Positions 8,367-15,589 of a DNA stretch of 22,378 nucleotides are shown piece after piece. The stretch is from NCBI GenBank assembly GCA_030180075.1, contig JASNJN010000282.1, positions 1 through 22,378 on the forward strand, given 5' to 3'. The notes below the pieces were generated by a model. It had not been told where the DNA came from, did not search any database, and saw only the letters and a list, made by a program, of their open reading frames with translations. The DNA is from Mikrocytos mackini. Taxonomy: Eukaryota > Endomyxa > Ascetosporea > Mikrocytida > Mikrocytiidae. The position numbers and the translations under genes were made by a program. The stretch's first letter is position 1. Each line of letters starts with the position of its first letter.

Positions 8367-10982
8367 TTATAGACGATCGTGGTAAGAAAGATACGTAGGT
8401 ATTTCATCACTCATTCCCTTTCTCTTTCTAATCTCTAATACCTTCTCTTTAGCAGAAGAACTGTAATCTGCTTTCTCACTTATTACTTTTCCTTCTACAG
8501 GTTGCCACTGATCCATTTTAAGAACAGGGAATGCCTTTCCAGCTGTTCCGCTTCTTAACTTGCTTGCAAACCCAAATGATCTTGCTACCGGTAATTGGGC
8601 GATCAGCTTGTAGATTGGGCTGTGAGGCTCTATTATTGTGTTCAGATGGATACCCTTAACTTGGTTCAGGACCTTGATTGCGTTTTCGCTCTGGCTATCT
8701 GGTACTTGAATCTCACAACTATAAACTGGCTCGATAAGTCTTGGGTCTTTAGCCAAGTGGGATGCTGCTAAAGCTCTCCATGCGCAATATACCATTTGGT
8801 TACTTCCTCTGTGTGTACTGTCAGAGTGTAAGGTAGCATCCATCAACTCAAATTGCACTCCTCTTAATGGCTCTCCACACAAAGCAGCTTTCTCAGTGTA
8901 GTCGATGAAAGCAGCGACGATACTGTCCTTAACGTCGTTTAAGTTTTGAATACTCTTGGTACAGTCCACTAAAATGTTGGACTTGGGGCTTTCCTTGCTT
9001 CCTAAACTCCATATTTTCCTTCCGAGTCCTTTGGCCCAGTCATGGTTAAGCTGTAGGAACCTGGCCCTTTCTTTAGGATCTTGCTCCATGGTTATCTTAT
9101 CATTAATCAGATCTTCGACTAATTCTTCGCTGATGGGACGTGCCCTCATAAACAATCTGTTGTGTTTGTTTGCAGATTTACTGCAGACTATCTTACTTGG
9201 CTCAGGGTCGTCATCACTAACTCCCTCACAATATGTAACGATAGGATTGCTCATGTGGATAGGAACTCCCTTACAATACTCTTCTTGTAAGTCCTTGAGA
9301 CATATCTCTAAATGAAGTTCTCCTGCACAACAGAGAATGTGCTCTCCCGTCTTCTTATCGCTGATGATCTTGAGCAATGGGTCAGATTTGCTTAATCTTG
9401 TAAGTCCTTCCAACAACTTGACTAAGTCGCTTCCTTTCTTCACACAAACAGCTTGTCTGACTACCGGGGCCACCGAGAATGACATTGATTTGAATGGTAT
9501 GGTATCAGGCTTTCTGCAAATTGTGGCTGTCTTTAAAATAAATTTATCAACCCCTGTTAAGCCTACCATATTTCCAGCAGGACAACTAGAAAGTGTTTCT
9601 GTGAATCTTCCCATCATTAAACTGACCTTTTGGATCTTTGTCTTAATTGCCTTTCCTTCCTGCCCATCAGGTAACACATAAACATCTTCTCCGCTAACAA
9701 CTGTACCACTATAAACTCTTCCGAATGCGTAGAACCTTCCTGGCTCACTGGCAGGAACCATTTTACTGATGAAGATCATCAAGGGGCCATTTGGATCGCA
9801 AGTTAATATTCCCTTGTTTTCAGGAGTATTTTTGAATTGGGCTAGTGCTTCCTTGTGTTTGTTGGCTACTTCCTCATCGTCATCATCCACGTTATCCAGA
9901 CTCAAACCGTACACTCTCTCGCTTCTGTACTTCTGGGCATCACGAGGGTTGGGTAGCTTCCAAACTATCATTTCTAACAAAGATTCGCCTGCAGGCATCC
10001 AACTGTAGAACAATGTCTTCACCTTTTCCTTTGTAGTCTTTGCATTAAGTAATTCTCTAGAGTTTTCGATTTTGTACTTGTTTAACAATTCCATCCTCTC
10101 TGCATCTCTTTTCTTATCTGGCTTCTCTTCTGTCCACCTCTCATAGAAGTCGATCAATGGGCCCATGACGAAGTGGTTGAACCCGCGAACTCCTTCGGAA
10201 GCCTTCTTACTCCACTTCTTTGTCTCGGGGTTGTAGAATCGATCTCCCCACAACATTTTAGCAGCCATCCTCGCTTTTTTGGGGTCATCATTCCAGTTCT
10301 TTCTATAGAAGTATTCAAGGGTGAACGCCCAAGCTTGAAGGCCAGACCCAAACCCAACCGTACTGGCTTCGGGATTAACTTCTAGTCCTCCCATCTCCTT
10401 TTCAACCTGTTGGTCTTTAAAGGTGGATATTATGACGTTAGTGTTCTCTATAACTTTTCGGAATGTGTTATAGGTTTGCTCCGGTGTTAGCTTTAACTCT
10501 GAAAGGACTCTATCCACTTTGTTCAAAAACAGCACAGGCTTAACTCGCTCGATCAAGGCTTGTCTCAGCACCGTCTCGGTTTGTGTGCAGACTCCTTCTA
10601 CACAGTCTACAACGACCAAGGCTCCATCTGTGGTTCGAAGTGCAGTGGTGACTTCTGAGGAGAAGTCAACGTGTCCTGGACTGTCGATTAAGTTTATCAA
10701 GTAAGGCACTTTCTCCTCAGCTTCAGCTGTGGGCTTGAAATCATAAAGAAGCGAGACCGATGTGGACTTGATGGTGATGGATCGCGCTTGTTCGTCTGCT
10801 CTGGTATCCATAAATCTTGCATCACCTTGTTTTGCTCTGGCAATCAGCCCAGCTTTTGAAATTAACGAGTCGGTGAGTGTCGACTTACCGTGGTCGACAT
10901 GTGCAATAACCGACATGTTTCTGATATTTTCTATCTTGTCCATAATCTTTCGGACTTCTGCGACTGAGAATTGTCTCGCCAT
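8367..10982 (-). CDS. EFT2: Translation elongation factor 2 (eEF2)
   Basis: The 871-residue GTPase drives ribosomal translocation in the cytosol. The start is placed by the N-terminus, which matches the family (FSVAEVRKIMDKIENIRNMS). GTPase motifs are all present: P-loop AHVDHGKS (27-34), switch I with RSITIKST (67-74), DSPGH (100-104) and NKVD (154-157). The diphthamide loop is intact, with target histidine at about 724 in DATLHSDSTHRG. The protein is roughly 30 residues longer than the yeast form. Two local oddities: the switch I glycine of the usual RGITI is Ser, and the first threonine of the FTDTR phosphorylation site is Met (FMDTR). On the coding strand AAAAATTTAT lies 8 bases before the ATG, again an AAATTT-like signal. 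It is divergent from the proteasome gene. The identification is certain; the gene symbol follows yeast usage. Confidence 0.98.
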   Translation of the reverse strand: MARQFSVAEVRKIMDKIENIRNMSVIAHVDHGKSTLTDSLISKAGLIARAKQGDARFMDTRADEQARSITIKSTSVSLLYDFKPTAEAEEKVPYLINLIDSPGHVDFSSEVTTALRTTDGALVVVDCVEGVCTQTETVLRQALIERVKPVLFLNKVDRVLSELKLTPEQTYNTFRKVIENTNVIISTFKDQQVEKEMGGLEVNPEASTVGFGSGLQAWAFTLEYFYRKNWNDDPKKARMAAKMLWGDRFYNPETKKWSKKASEGVRGFNHFVMGPLIDFYERWTEEKPDKKRDAERMELLNKYKIENSRELLNAKTTKEKVKTLFYSWMPAGESLLEMIVWKLPNPRDAQKYRSERVYGLSLDNVDDDDEEVANKHKEALAQFKNTPENKGILTCDPNGPLMIFISKMVPASEPGRFYAFGRVYSGTVVSGEDVYVLPDGQEGKAIKTKIQKVSLMMGRFTETLSSCPAGNMVGLTGVDKFILKTATICRKPDTIPFKSMSFSVAPVVRQAVCVKKGSDLVKLLEGLTRLSKSDPLLKIISDKKTGEHILCCAGELHLEICLKDLQEEYCKGVPIHMSNPIVTYCEGVSDDDPEPSKIVCSKSANKHNRLFMRARPISEELVEDLINDKITMEQDPKERARFLQLNHDWAKGLGRKIWSLGSKESPKSNILVDCTKSIQNLNDVKDSIVAAFIDYTEKAALCGEPLRGVQFELMDATLHSDSTHRGSNQMVYCAWRALAASHLAKDPRLIEPVYSCEIQVPDSQSENAIKVLNQVKGIHLNTIIEPHSPIYKLIAQLPVARSFGFASKLRSGTAGKAFPVLKMDQWQPVEGKVISEKADYSSSAKEKVLEIRKRKGMSDEIPTYLSYHDRL

Positions 10983-11215
10983 GTTTTTTTATAAATTTTT
11001 TATTTTTGAAAAAATCATGATATACTCTTGACAAACACAGGTATATTGCCCAATGATGTCTGGCGCCATGATAAAGCCGTGTTTTATTTTCCCCATCTGA
11101 AATTTTTTGAACCGAAATTATAAGAACCATAAGCTTTCCTAAAGACCACAACACCAAAATAGCACATTTTCTTAGCAATGTTACTTTTACTTGGTTTTCA
11201 AAATAAAATTTTAAA
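10983..11215. promoter_or_regulatory. Divergent promoter region between EF-2 and proteasome alpha4
   Basis: This 233-bp spacer must drive two housekeeping genes in opposite directions. AAAATTTTAAA (11205-11215) abuts the proteasome ATG, and AAAAATTTAT in minus orientation (10991-11000) lies close to the EF-2 ATG. In EF-2 orientation a GGGG run (11091-11094) is a possible GGG-type microsporidian upstream element, though it lies about 110 bp from the start codon. No ORF of its own is credible. Confidence 0.5.
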
Positions 11216-11977
11216 ATGTCATACGATTCTTCTATCACTCTGTTCTCTCCGGACGGTCACCTATTTCAAATAGAATACGCCAATGAGGCTGTAAAACGGG
11301 GCGCATCTGTGCTTATCGCTAAAACACTCGATACTATCTTCTTATCCTTTGAAGAGGAATCTAACCGAATTTCTCTAGTTGAAACACCACATAAGCCATT
11401 TATAAAACACAACGACCCCTCTATGAAGACATCTGGAAGTGCGACGAAATTATGCAAGATAAATGAGACAACTTTCTGTACGTTTTCTGGTTTAAAAGCT
11501 GACGCAAATGTTTTGGTGTTTAAAATGCAACAAGAGGCACAGAACATCTATCTAAAGCGAGATATGTCTGCCACCACAAGACAAATTGCGGATTATATTG
11601 GAAATGAAGTTCTAATTGCAACGCAGAGGAAAGGAATGAGACCATATGGAGTTAGTTTACTGTTATTTGGAAACAATGAACTTCAACAAAAACAGGAAAT
11701 ATTTGAAGTTAAACCATCGGGATCTGTTTATGAATGGAAGGCTACTGCAATTGGGAAAGGTCAAGAAGAGTTAGTTAAGAAATTAGAAAACACACATTCA
11801 CAAGCACGAAGAGAATGTTATACAGAAAACAATAGCGAACTTTTTACGCTATTTAAAGAGATAGATAAGAAACCCGAAAATGAAAACGATGATGCTGAAG
11901 ATACGGGAGATGTTAAAATTAATAGAAGATTTTTTAAATTAGAAAAAGGGAGGAATGAAATTGTCGAAATTATTTAA
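11216..11977 (+). CDS. 20S proteasome subunit alpha4 (PSMA7/Pre6-type)
   Basis: This is a non-catalytic subunit of the outer alpha ring of the 20S proteasome, in cytosol and nucleus. The 253-residue protein opens with SYDSSITLFSPDGHLFQIEY, the alpha-subunit signature, in the form typical of alpha4. Further matches are NEAVKRGASVLIA (about 23-35), TTFCTFSGLKADANVLV (about 85-101), RKGMRPYGVSLLLFG (about 139-153) and PSGSVYEWKATAIGKG (about 166-181). About 16 extra residues lie between the early beta strands (about 57-75, HKPFIKHNDPSMKTSGSA) relative to animal and yeast alpha4. The C-terminus is acidic then basic. The start is fixed by the N-terminal signature and by AAAATTTTAAA directly before it. 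It is divergent from EF-2 and is the last intact host gene in the window. The alpha4 assignment is likely; proteasome alpha is certain. Confidence 0.93.
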   Translation: MSYDSSITLFSPDGHLFQIEYANEAVKRGASVLIAKTLDTIFLSFEEESNRISLVETPHKPFIKHNDPSMKTSGSATKLCKINETTFCTFSGLKADANVLVFKMQQEAQNIYLKRDMSATTRQIADYIGNEVLIATQRKGMRPYGVSLLLFGNNELQQKQEIFEVKPSGSVYEWKATAIGKGQEELVKKLENTHSQARRECYTENNSELFTLFKEIDKKPENENDDAEDTGDVKINRRFFKLEKGRNEIVEII

Positions 11978-12101
11978 ATATAAAAAAGAGTTGAAAATTT
12001 ATTATTCCGTTGTTATAGAAGTTGTTTGGTCCATATCCGTATCTGGTTTGGAATTGTTTTTTTTGTTATTTTAAAACAAAGGTGAGTATTTGTCTTTTTT
12101 T

Positions 12102-12133
12102 GGTACCGACCCGATTTTCGGCTGGTCGGAACC
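12102..12133. repeat. GC-rich hairpin upstream of the non-LTR fragment
   Basis: GGTACCGAC (12102-12110) pairs with GTCGGAACC (12125-12133) with one mismatch. An inner stem CCGA/TCGG (12111-12114 and 12118-12121) caps it. It shares the CCGACCCGA core with the palindromes near 15,385 and 19,755. It sits 45 bases before the retrotransposon-like ORF, at the transition from AT-rich host spacer to GC-richer mobile sequence. It may mark an element end. Confidence 0.5.
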
Positions 12134-12178
12134 TAATGCCAACCAGAACAATTTTTGTTTAAATTCTTGTGATAAAAA

Positions 12179-12694
12179 ATGGGCAGACGTGTGGACAGAA
12201 GACTTGGCAATTTCCAGTTAATCCTCGACCAAAGGGTCTGGGTGGAAGGCGACGGAAAATTGCCCCACTCTTTGCTTCCGGACATAATTGCGGTTGACCA
12301 CAGTAGAAGGACAGTCGAACTGTTGGAAGTGGCGGTGCCTAGTGAAGACCTCATCGAAGAGAGTGAAATCCAGGAAAAGGATAAGTATCTCGAACTCGTT
12401 GAAACCCTAGGTAAACAATACGGAGGGTTCAGAGTCACCATTGGGACGTTTGCCATGGGCCAGCTAGGTTTGTTGTCACAGCAAGCTGTAGACAACTTAC
12501 ACTGGTTTATGCGCCTCACCTGCCATCGTCCCGCCCGGCGGGGCAGGACGACCCACAGGGGTCGTACCCTTGCAGTCCTCCTCAGTAAAATACAGGTGGT
12601 AGGTCTTAAAGGGTCACTGAACATCTACAAGTGGTTACGGTGTAGTGACAAAACGACAATTGAACCCGATGAGGTGGGTAGGAGTGACGTATGA
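12179..12694 (+). CDS. Non-LTR retrotransposon C-terminal (endonuclease-like) domain fragment
   Basis: An intact 171-residue ORF with GC content well above its surroundings. The core PDIIAVDHSRRTVELLEVAV (34-53), followed by EIQEKDKYLELVETLGKQYG (63-82) and a VTIGTFAMGQLG block (86-97), has the layout PD-x(n)-[DE]VAVP...EK..KY..L...G.LG. That layout is seen in the terminal domain of many LINE-like elements and resembles a PD-(D/E)XK nuclease core (P34 D35, E50). No reverse transcriptase domain is present. In-frame TGA and TAA codons lie directly upstream of the ATG, so this is a 5'-truncated copy, not a piece of a longer live ORF. Two bases after AAAA precede no strong host-type start motif. 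LINE elements of the Dong/R4 type have been reported in Microsporidia. The assignment rests on pattern memory and is moderate. Confidence 0.55.
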   Translation: MGRRVDRRLGNFQLILDQRVWVEGDGKLPHSLLPDIIAVDHSRRTVELLEVAVPSEDLIEESEIQEKDKYLELVETLGKQYGGFRVTIGTFAMGQLGLLSQQAVDNLHWFMRLTCHRPARRGRTTHRGRTLAVLLSKIQVVGLKGSLNIYKWLRCSDKTTIEPDEVGRSDV

Positions 12695-12895
12695 AACAGG
12701 AGAAATTTAATTAATTATTTTTTATTTCCGTGTTTAAAAAGGTGTTAAAAATTATGGGTATTTAATTTGTTTTCATATAAATGTATTGTAGAGAGTTATG
12801 ATTGACTAAACCTAGTAAATTGGAACTCTCCAATATTTTTAATAAAGGTAATATTTGAAATATTAAACATAAAAACTTGACCTCTATATCTTTAT
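12695..12895. other. AT-rich spacer, possible retrotransposon 3' UTR
   Basis: This is AT-rich sequence between the two GC-richer ORFs. A loose stem GAGAGTT/AACTCTC (near 12,792 and 12,823) is the only structure seen. It could be the 3' untranslated tail of the upstream retrotransposon fragment or the 5' leader of the next ORF. Confidence 0.3.
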
Positions 12896-13375
12896 ATGGC
12901 AACATCAAACTCACCAGCTGAGCATCTGGAACTACTGCTTGAAGCAATGGAGGACACCCTCCTCGCAGAGACTCTGATCCAACTCGGATACAAAGAGATC
13001 AGTCTTGCCACAAACCCGGAGTGGAAACAGGCATTCAAAGCCGACTTCGAGGCAAAAGCAAAACAGTTCAAAAGTATGAATCTGTTAGACCTAGTACGCG
13101 AAGCAGGTCACAAAGGGATAGAGCTACTACCCTCAGTTACCAAGCCCACAGTAATAGACGAGCTAACGTGGTACTGGTTAAACGCGTTCGAGGCATGCAT
13201 GAAGAAAGCCCGAAGGTTCACTCTGATTTTGCCACAAATTTTGTACTTTTTTCACAAAAATTCGATTTCGTCACAAATTTGTGTATGTTGTCACATTTTT
13301 AAATTCCATAATCTGAAGTACAATGTCAGTTTAGGTGGAATTAAACATGCTACCGATTTTTTTATTTGCATTTGA
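12896..13375 (+). CDS. Unidentified GC-richer ORF, interrupted by the foldback element
   Basis: The ORF has 159 codons, but only about 111 (12896-13228) belong to the original gene. After the codons for ARRFT the sequence turns abruptly AT-rich and continues by chance into the foldback element. The genuine part is helical and acidic at first (SPAEHLELLLEAMEDTLLAE) with Trp and charged residues later. I recognise no domain. Its base composition matches the preceding non-LTR fragment, so it may be the N-terminal (gag/ORF1-like) part of a related retrotransposon. Deleting the element together with one GATT copy would keep the frame open to TGA at 14753-14755, which supports insertion into an ORF. 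It is not a functional full gene as it stands. Confidence 0.45.
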   Translation: MATSNSPAEHLELLLEAMEDTLLAETLIQLGYKEISLATNPEWKQAFKADFEAKAKQFKSMNLLDLVREAGHKGIELLPSVTKPTVIDELTWYWLNAFEACMKKARRFTLILPQILYFFHKNSISSQICVCCHIFKFHNLKYNVSLGGIKHATDFFICI

Positions 13376-13436
13376 AACAAATTCCGCTGTTTTTGGATAA
13401 TTTTAAAATTATGAACACAAAAATGTCATTCATTAA

Positions 13437-13955
13437 TGAGAAAAAATTTCAAATATAAATTTCCTAATAAAAAAATTCTGAAAATCAAATTTTTTCTGGA
13501 TGAAAACAGCGTTTTTATGTTCTAATTAAAAATTTTGAAAAAAAAATTTTTTTGGATTTTCNAAGGGGGTGCATCAGGTGGTTTTCAAAAAATGTCGGAC
13601 CACAAAAACTCAAAATTCTGCATGAATTTTTTTTTGAAATTTATCTAGCAAACGTATTTTTGAGAGATCTACAAAAAATACTTTCCAAAAATTTCATAGA
13701 ATTTTCAATCAATTTAATATGAAAATTTTCGAAATTTAGGTCAAAATTCGCCTTTTTTGAGCCCTCAAGATATCAAGTATTTTTTCGAAATTTTTTCTCA
13801 AAATTGTTTTATCGTTAAGATTTCGCCCGTTAAAAGCTGTAAAAAAATTTTCAGAAAAATTTTTGTATAAAAATCATACATTTTCGTTTGCGACTTTTTG
13901 AGCCAAAATCAAAATTTTTGGTACAAAAAATTCGAAAATTTTTTTTGATAAAAAT
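13437..13955 (+). repeat. Left arm of long inverted repeat
   Basis: This arm of about 519 bp pairs with 14032-14555 in inverse orientation, with few mismatches and single-base indels. Example: GCCCTCAAGATATCAAG (13761-13777) has its exact reverse complement at 14211-14227. One 3-bp indel lies in the G run near 13,565. The ambiguous base at 13562 is within this arm. Confidence 0.9.
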
Positions 13956-14031
13956 CTCAATTTAAACACTATACATACTAAATTAACATGCCACTTGAGT
14001 TATAAAATGATTCTTGGTGAAATTTTTCGAA

Positions 14032-14555
14032 ATTTTTATCAAAAAAAAATTTTCGAATTTTTTGTACCAAAAATTTTGATTTTGGCTCAAAAAGTCGCAA
14101 ACGAAAATGTATGATTTTTATACAAAATTTTATCTGAAAAATTTTTTACGGCTTTTAACGGGCGAAATCTTAACGATAAAACAATTTTGAGAAAAAATTT
14201 CGAAAAAATACTTGATATCTTGAGGGCTCAAAAAAGGCGAATTTTNACCTAAATTTCGAAAATTTTCATATTAAATTGATTGAAAATTCTATGAAATTTT
14301 TGGAAAGTATTTTTTGTAGATCTCTCAAAAATACGTTTGCTAGATAAATTTCAAAAAAAAATTCATGCAGAATTTTGAGTTTTTGTGGTCTGACATTTTT
14401 TGAAAACCACCTGATGCCCCACCCCCTTCGAAAAATCCAAAAAAAATTTTTTTTTCAAAAATTTTAATTAGAACATAAAAACGCTATTTTAGCAAAAAAA
14501 ATTTTTTGTTCCGAAATTTTTTTATTAGGAAATTTGTATTTGAAATTTTTTTCAT
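14032..14555 (-). repeat. Right arm of long inverted repeat
   Basis: This is the inverse copy of 13437-13955, separated from it by a 76-base unpaired spacer (13956-14031). Transcription across both arms would give a hairpin RNA with a stem of about 520 bp. The arms are rich in AAAATTTTT runs and have no coding potential. The ambiguous base at 14246 lies in this arm. Confidence 0.9.
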
Positions 14556-14755
14556 GGTCAAAAATTCAATTTTTGAAAATCACAAAAAAAAATTTTTTTT
14601 TGCTCAGAAAATTGAAATTCAATGAAAATGGAGAAATTTTTTCAAATTCAATTTCAAAATCTGTGGCAAAAAAAATTTGTGGCTGTCAGGATAATTTGTG
14701 GCAGATTGAATTCCAGCCTCAAAAATATCTTGAAATACTAAAAATTAAAAAATGA

Positions 14756-15328
14756 ATGTATTTCGAACAACAGCATGTAATCCTGGAAAAACGTTAAATC
14801 CTATTCCAATAATTCAGCCAATTTCAAAATTTAATTTTTACACCATAAAAAGCAATGAATATTCGTAAGTATAATCTCAAATTAAATGGCAAGTAAACAT
14901 ATTCCCATGGGGAAAATTTATGCACTTAAATGGTATAACTCACTCGAAAACTCGACCCGACAAATAAACCAGAACTTAAACCCGAGTTTTTTAACAACTC
15001 GTGCTTCGTATAACTATAGTCATGGTTAGTTTCACGGCCGTATTAAAACTTCCCACAAGTATTTCAAATTTCACACAAAACTTCAATTTTCCCACCATTC
15101 TTAAATATTTCCAAAATTATAATTGGATATTTATTGATATGTGATATCCATATGCTTTTTTAATGACATGATAAACTTTATATTGTTGCGCTGTGCAAAG
15201 ATTTACTATAATATAACGTCTTTATCAATATATATTTATAAAAACATGACATATGAGTATACATGGGTTAGAAATTCAAAATTCACCCAAATATTATCCT
15301 TGTAAATATAAACTATGGATAACATACT
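14756..15328. other. AT-rich non-coding stretch
   Basis: No credible ORF. The only structure is an imperfectly isolated hairpin, AAAACTCG (14947-14954) with CGAGTTTT (14983-14990); its loop contains ACCCGAC, the motif shared with the palindromes further right. The rest looks like neutral AT-rich sequence, possibly the upstream flank or left part of the hAT element. Confidence 0.35.
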
Positions 15329-15405
15329 TAGACTAATTTAAAATTTAAATTAGTCTACCCGACCCGCCCGCCCGAACCCGACCCGATCGGGTCGGGTTCG
15401 GGCGG
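15329..15405. repeat. Two adjacent perfect palindromes, one AT-rich and one GC-rich
   Basis: The first is TAGACTAATTTA (15329-15340) with TAAATTAGTCTA (15346-15357) around a 5-base centre. Ten bases later comes a 38-bp perfect palindrome (15368-15405) centred on GATC: left arm CCGCCCGAACCCGACCC, right arm its exact complement. It lies 184 bp before the hAT transposase start and may belong to the subterminal region of that element. Repeated CGGGTCGGGTT-like motifs are, from memory, common near the ends of some hAT families. Confidence 0.75.
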
Positions 15406-15573
15406 AAGAAGCCAAGTTTTATTGCTTTTTTGCTCATAAAATGCAAATCATTAAAAATGGATATTTTTTGGTCTTTGAAAGCAATCTATTGTTTTCTATT
15501 AACATTGCAATAATATAAATAACTTACACACTTATATGACTTTGTTTTAGTTTAACATTATACTTTCTATTTT

Positions 15574-15589
15574 CAAATTTTAAAATTTT
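15574..15589 (+). promoter_or_regulatory. AAATTTT-type start-site motif of the hAT ORF
   Basis: CAAATTTTAAAATTTT directly abuts the ATG at 15590. It matches the host-type signal before the proteasome (AAAATTTTAAA) and CCCH (AAAATTTTGAA) genes, which suggests this transposon is adapted to microsporidian expression. Confidence 0.5.

Larger units (their letters stand above)
13229..14703. mobile_element. Foldback-type non-autonomous element (1.48 kb)
   Basis: A non-coding AT-rich element dominated by a giant inverted repeat. Its ends share an 11-bp terminal inverted repeat, TGCCACAAATT on the left (from 13230) and AATTTGTGGCA on the right (14693-14703). GATT lies next to both ends (13225-13228 and 14704-14707), a possible 4-bp target duplication with one extra T at the left end. 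CACA-type motifs recur every 19-20 bp inside the left end (13233, 13253, 13272, 13292), and TGTG motifs recur in the right end (14662, 14678, 14697). It contains no transposase gene, so it would depend on one supplied in trans. Superfamily unknown. Confidence 0.7.

Noticed and set aside
10885-11238. Minus-strand 117-residue ORF overlapping the EF-2 start and its promoter
   Set aside because: It overlaps the EF-2 coding sequence in another frame and has no protein-like conservation.
14534-14755. 73-residue plus-strand ORF in the right end of the foldback element
   Set aside because: It is Lys/Phe-rich translation of A/T runs within the repeat; only its last 16 codons may belong to the interrupted ORF.
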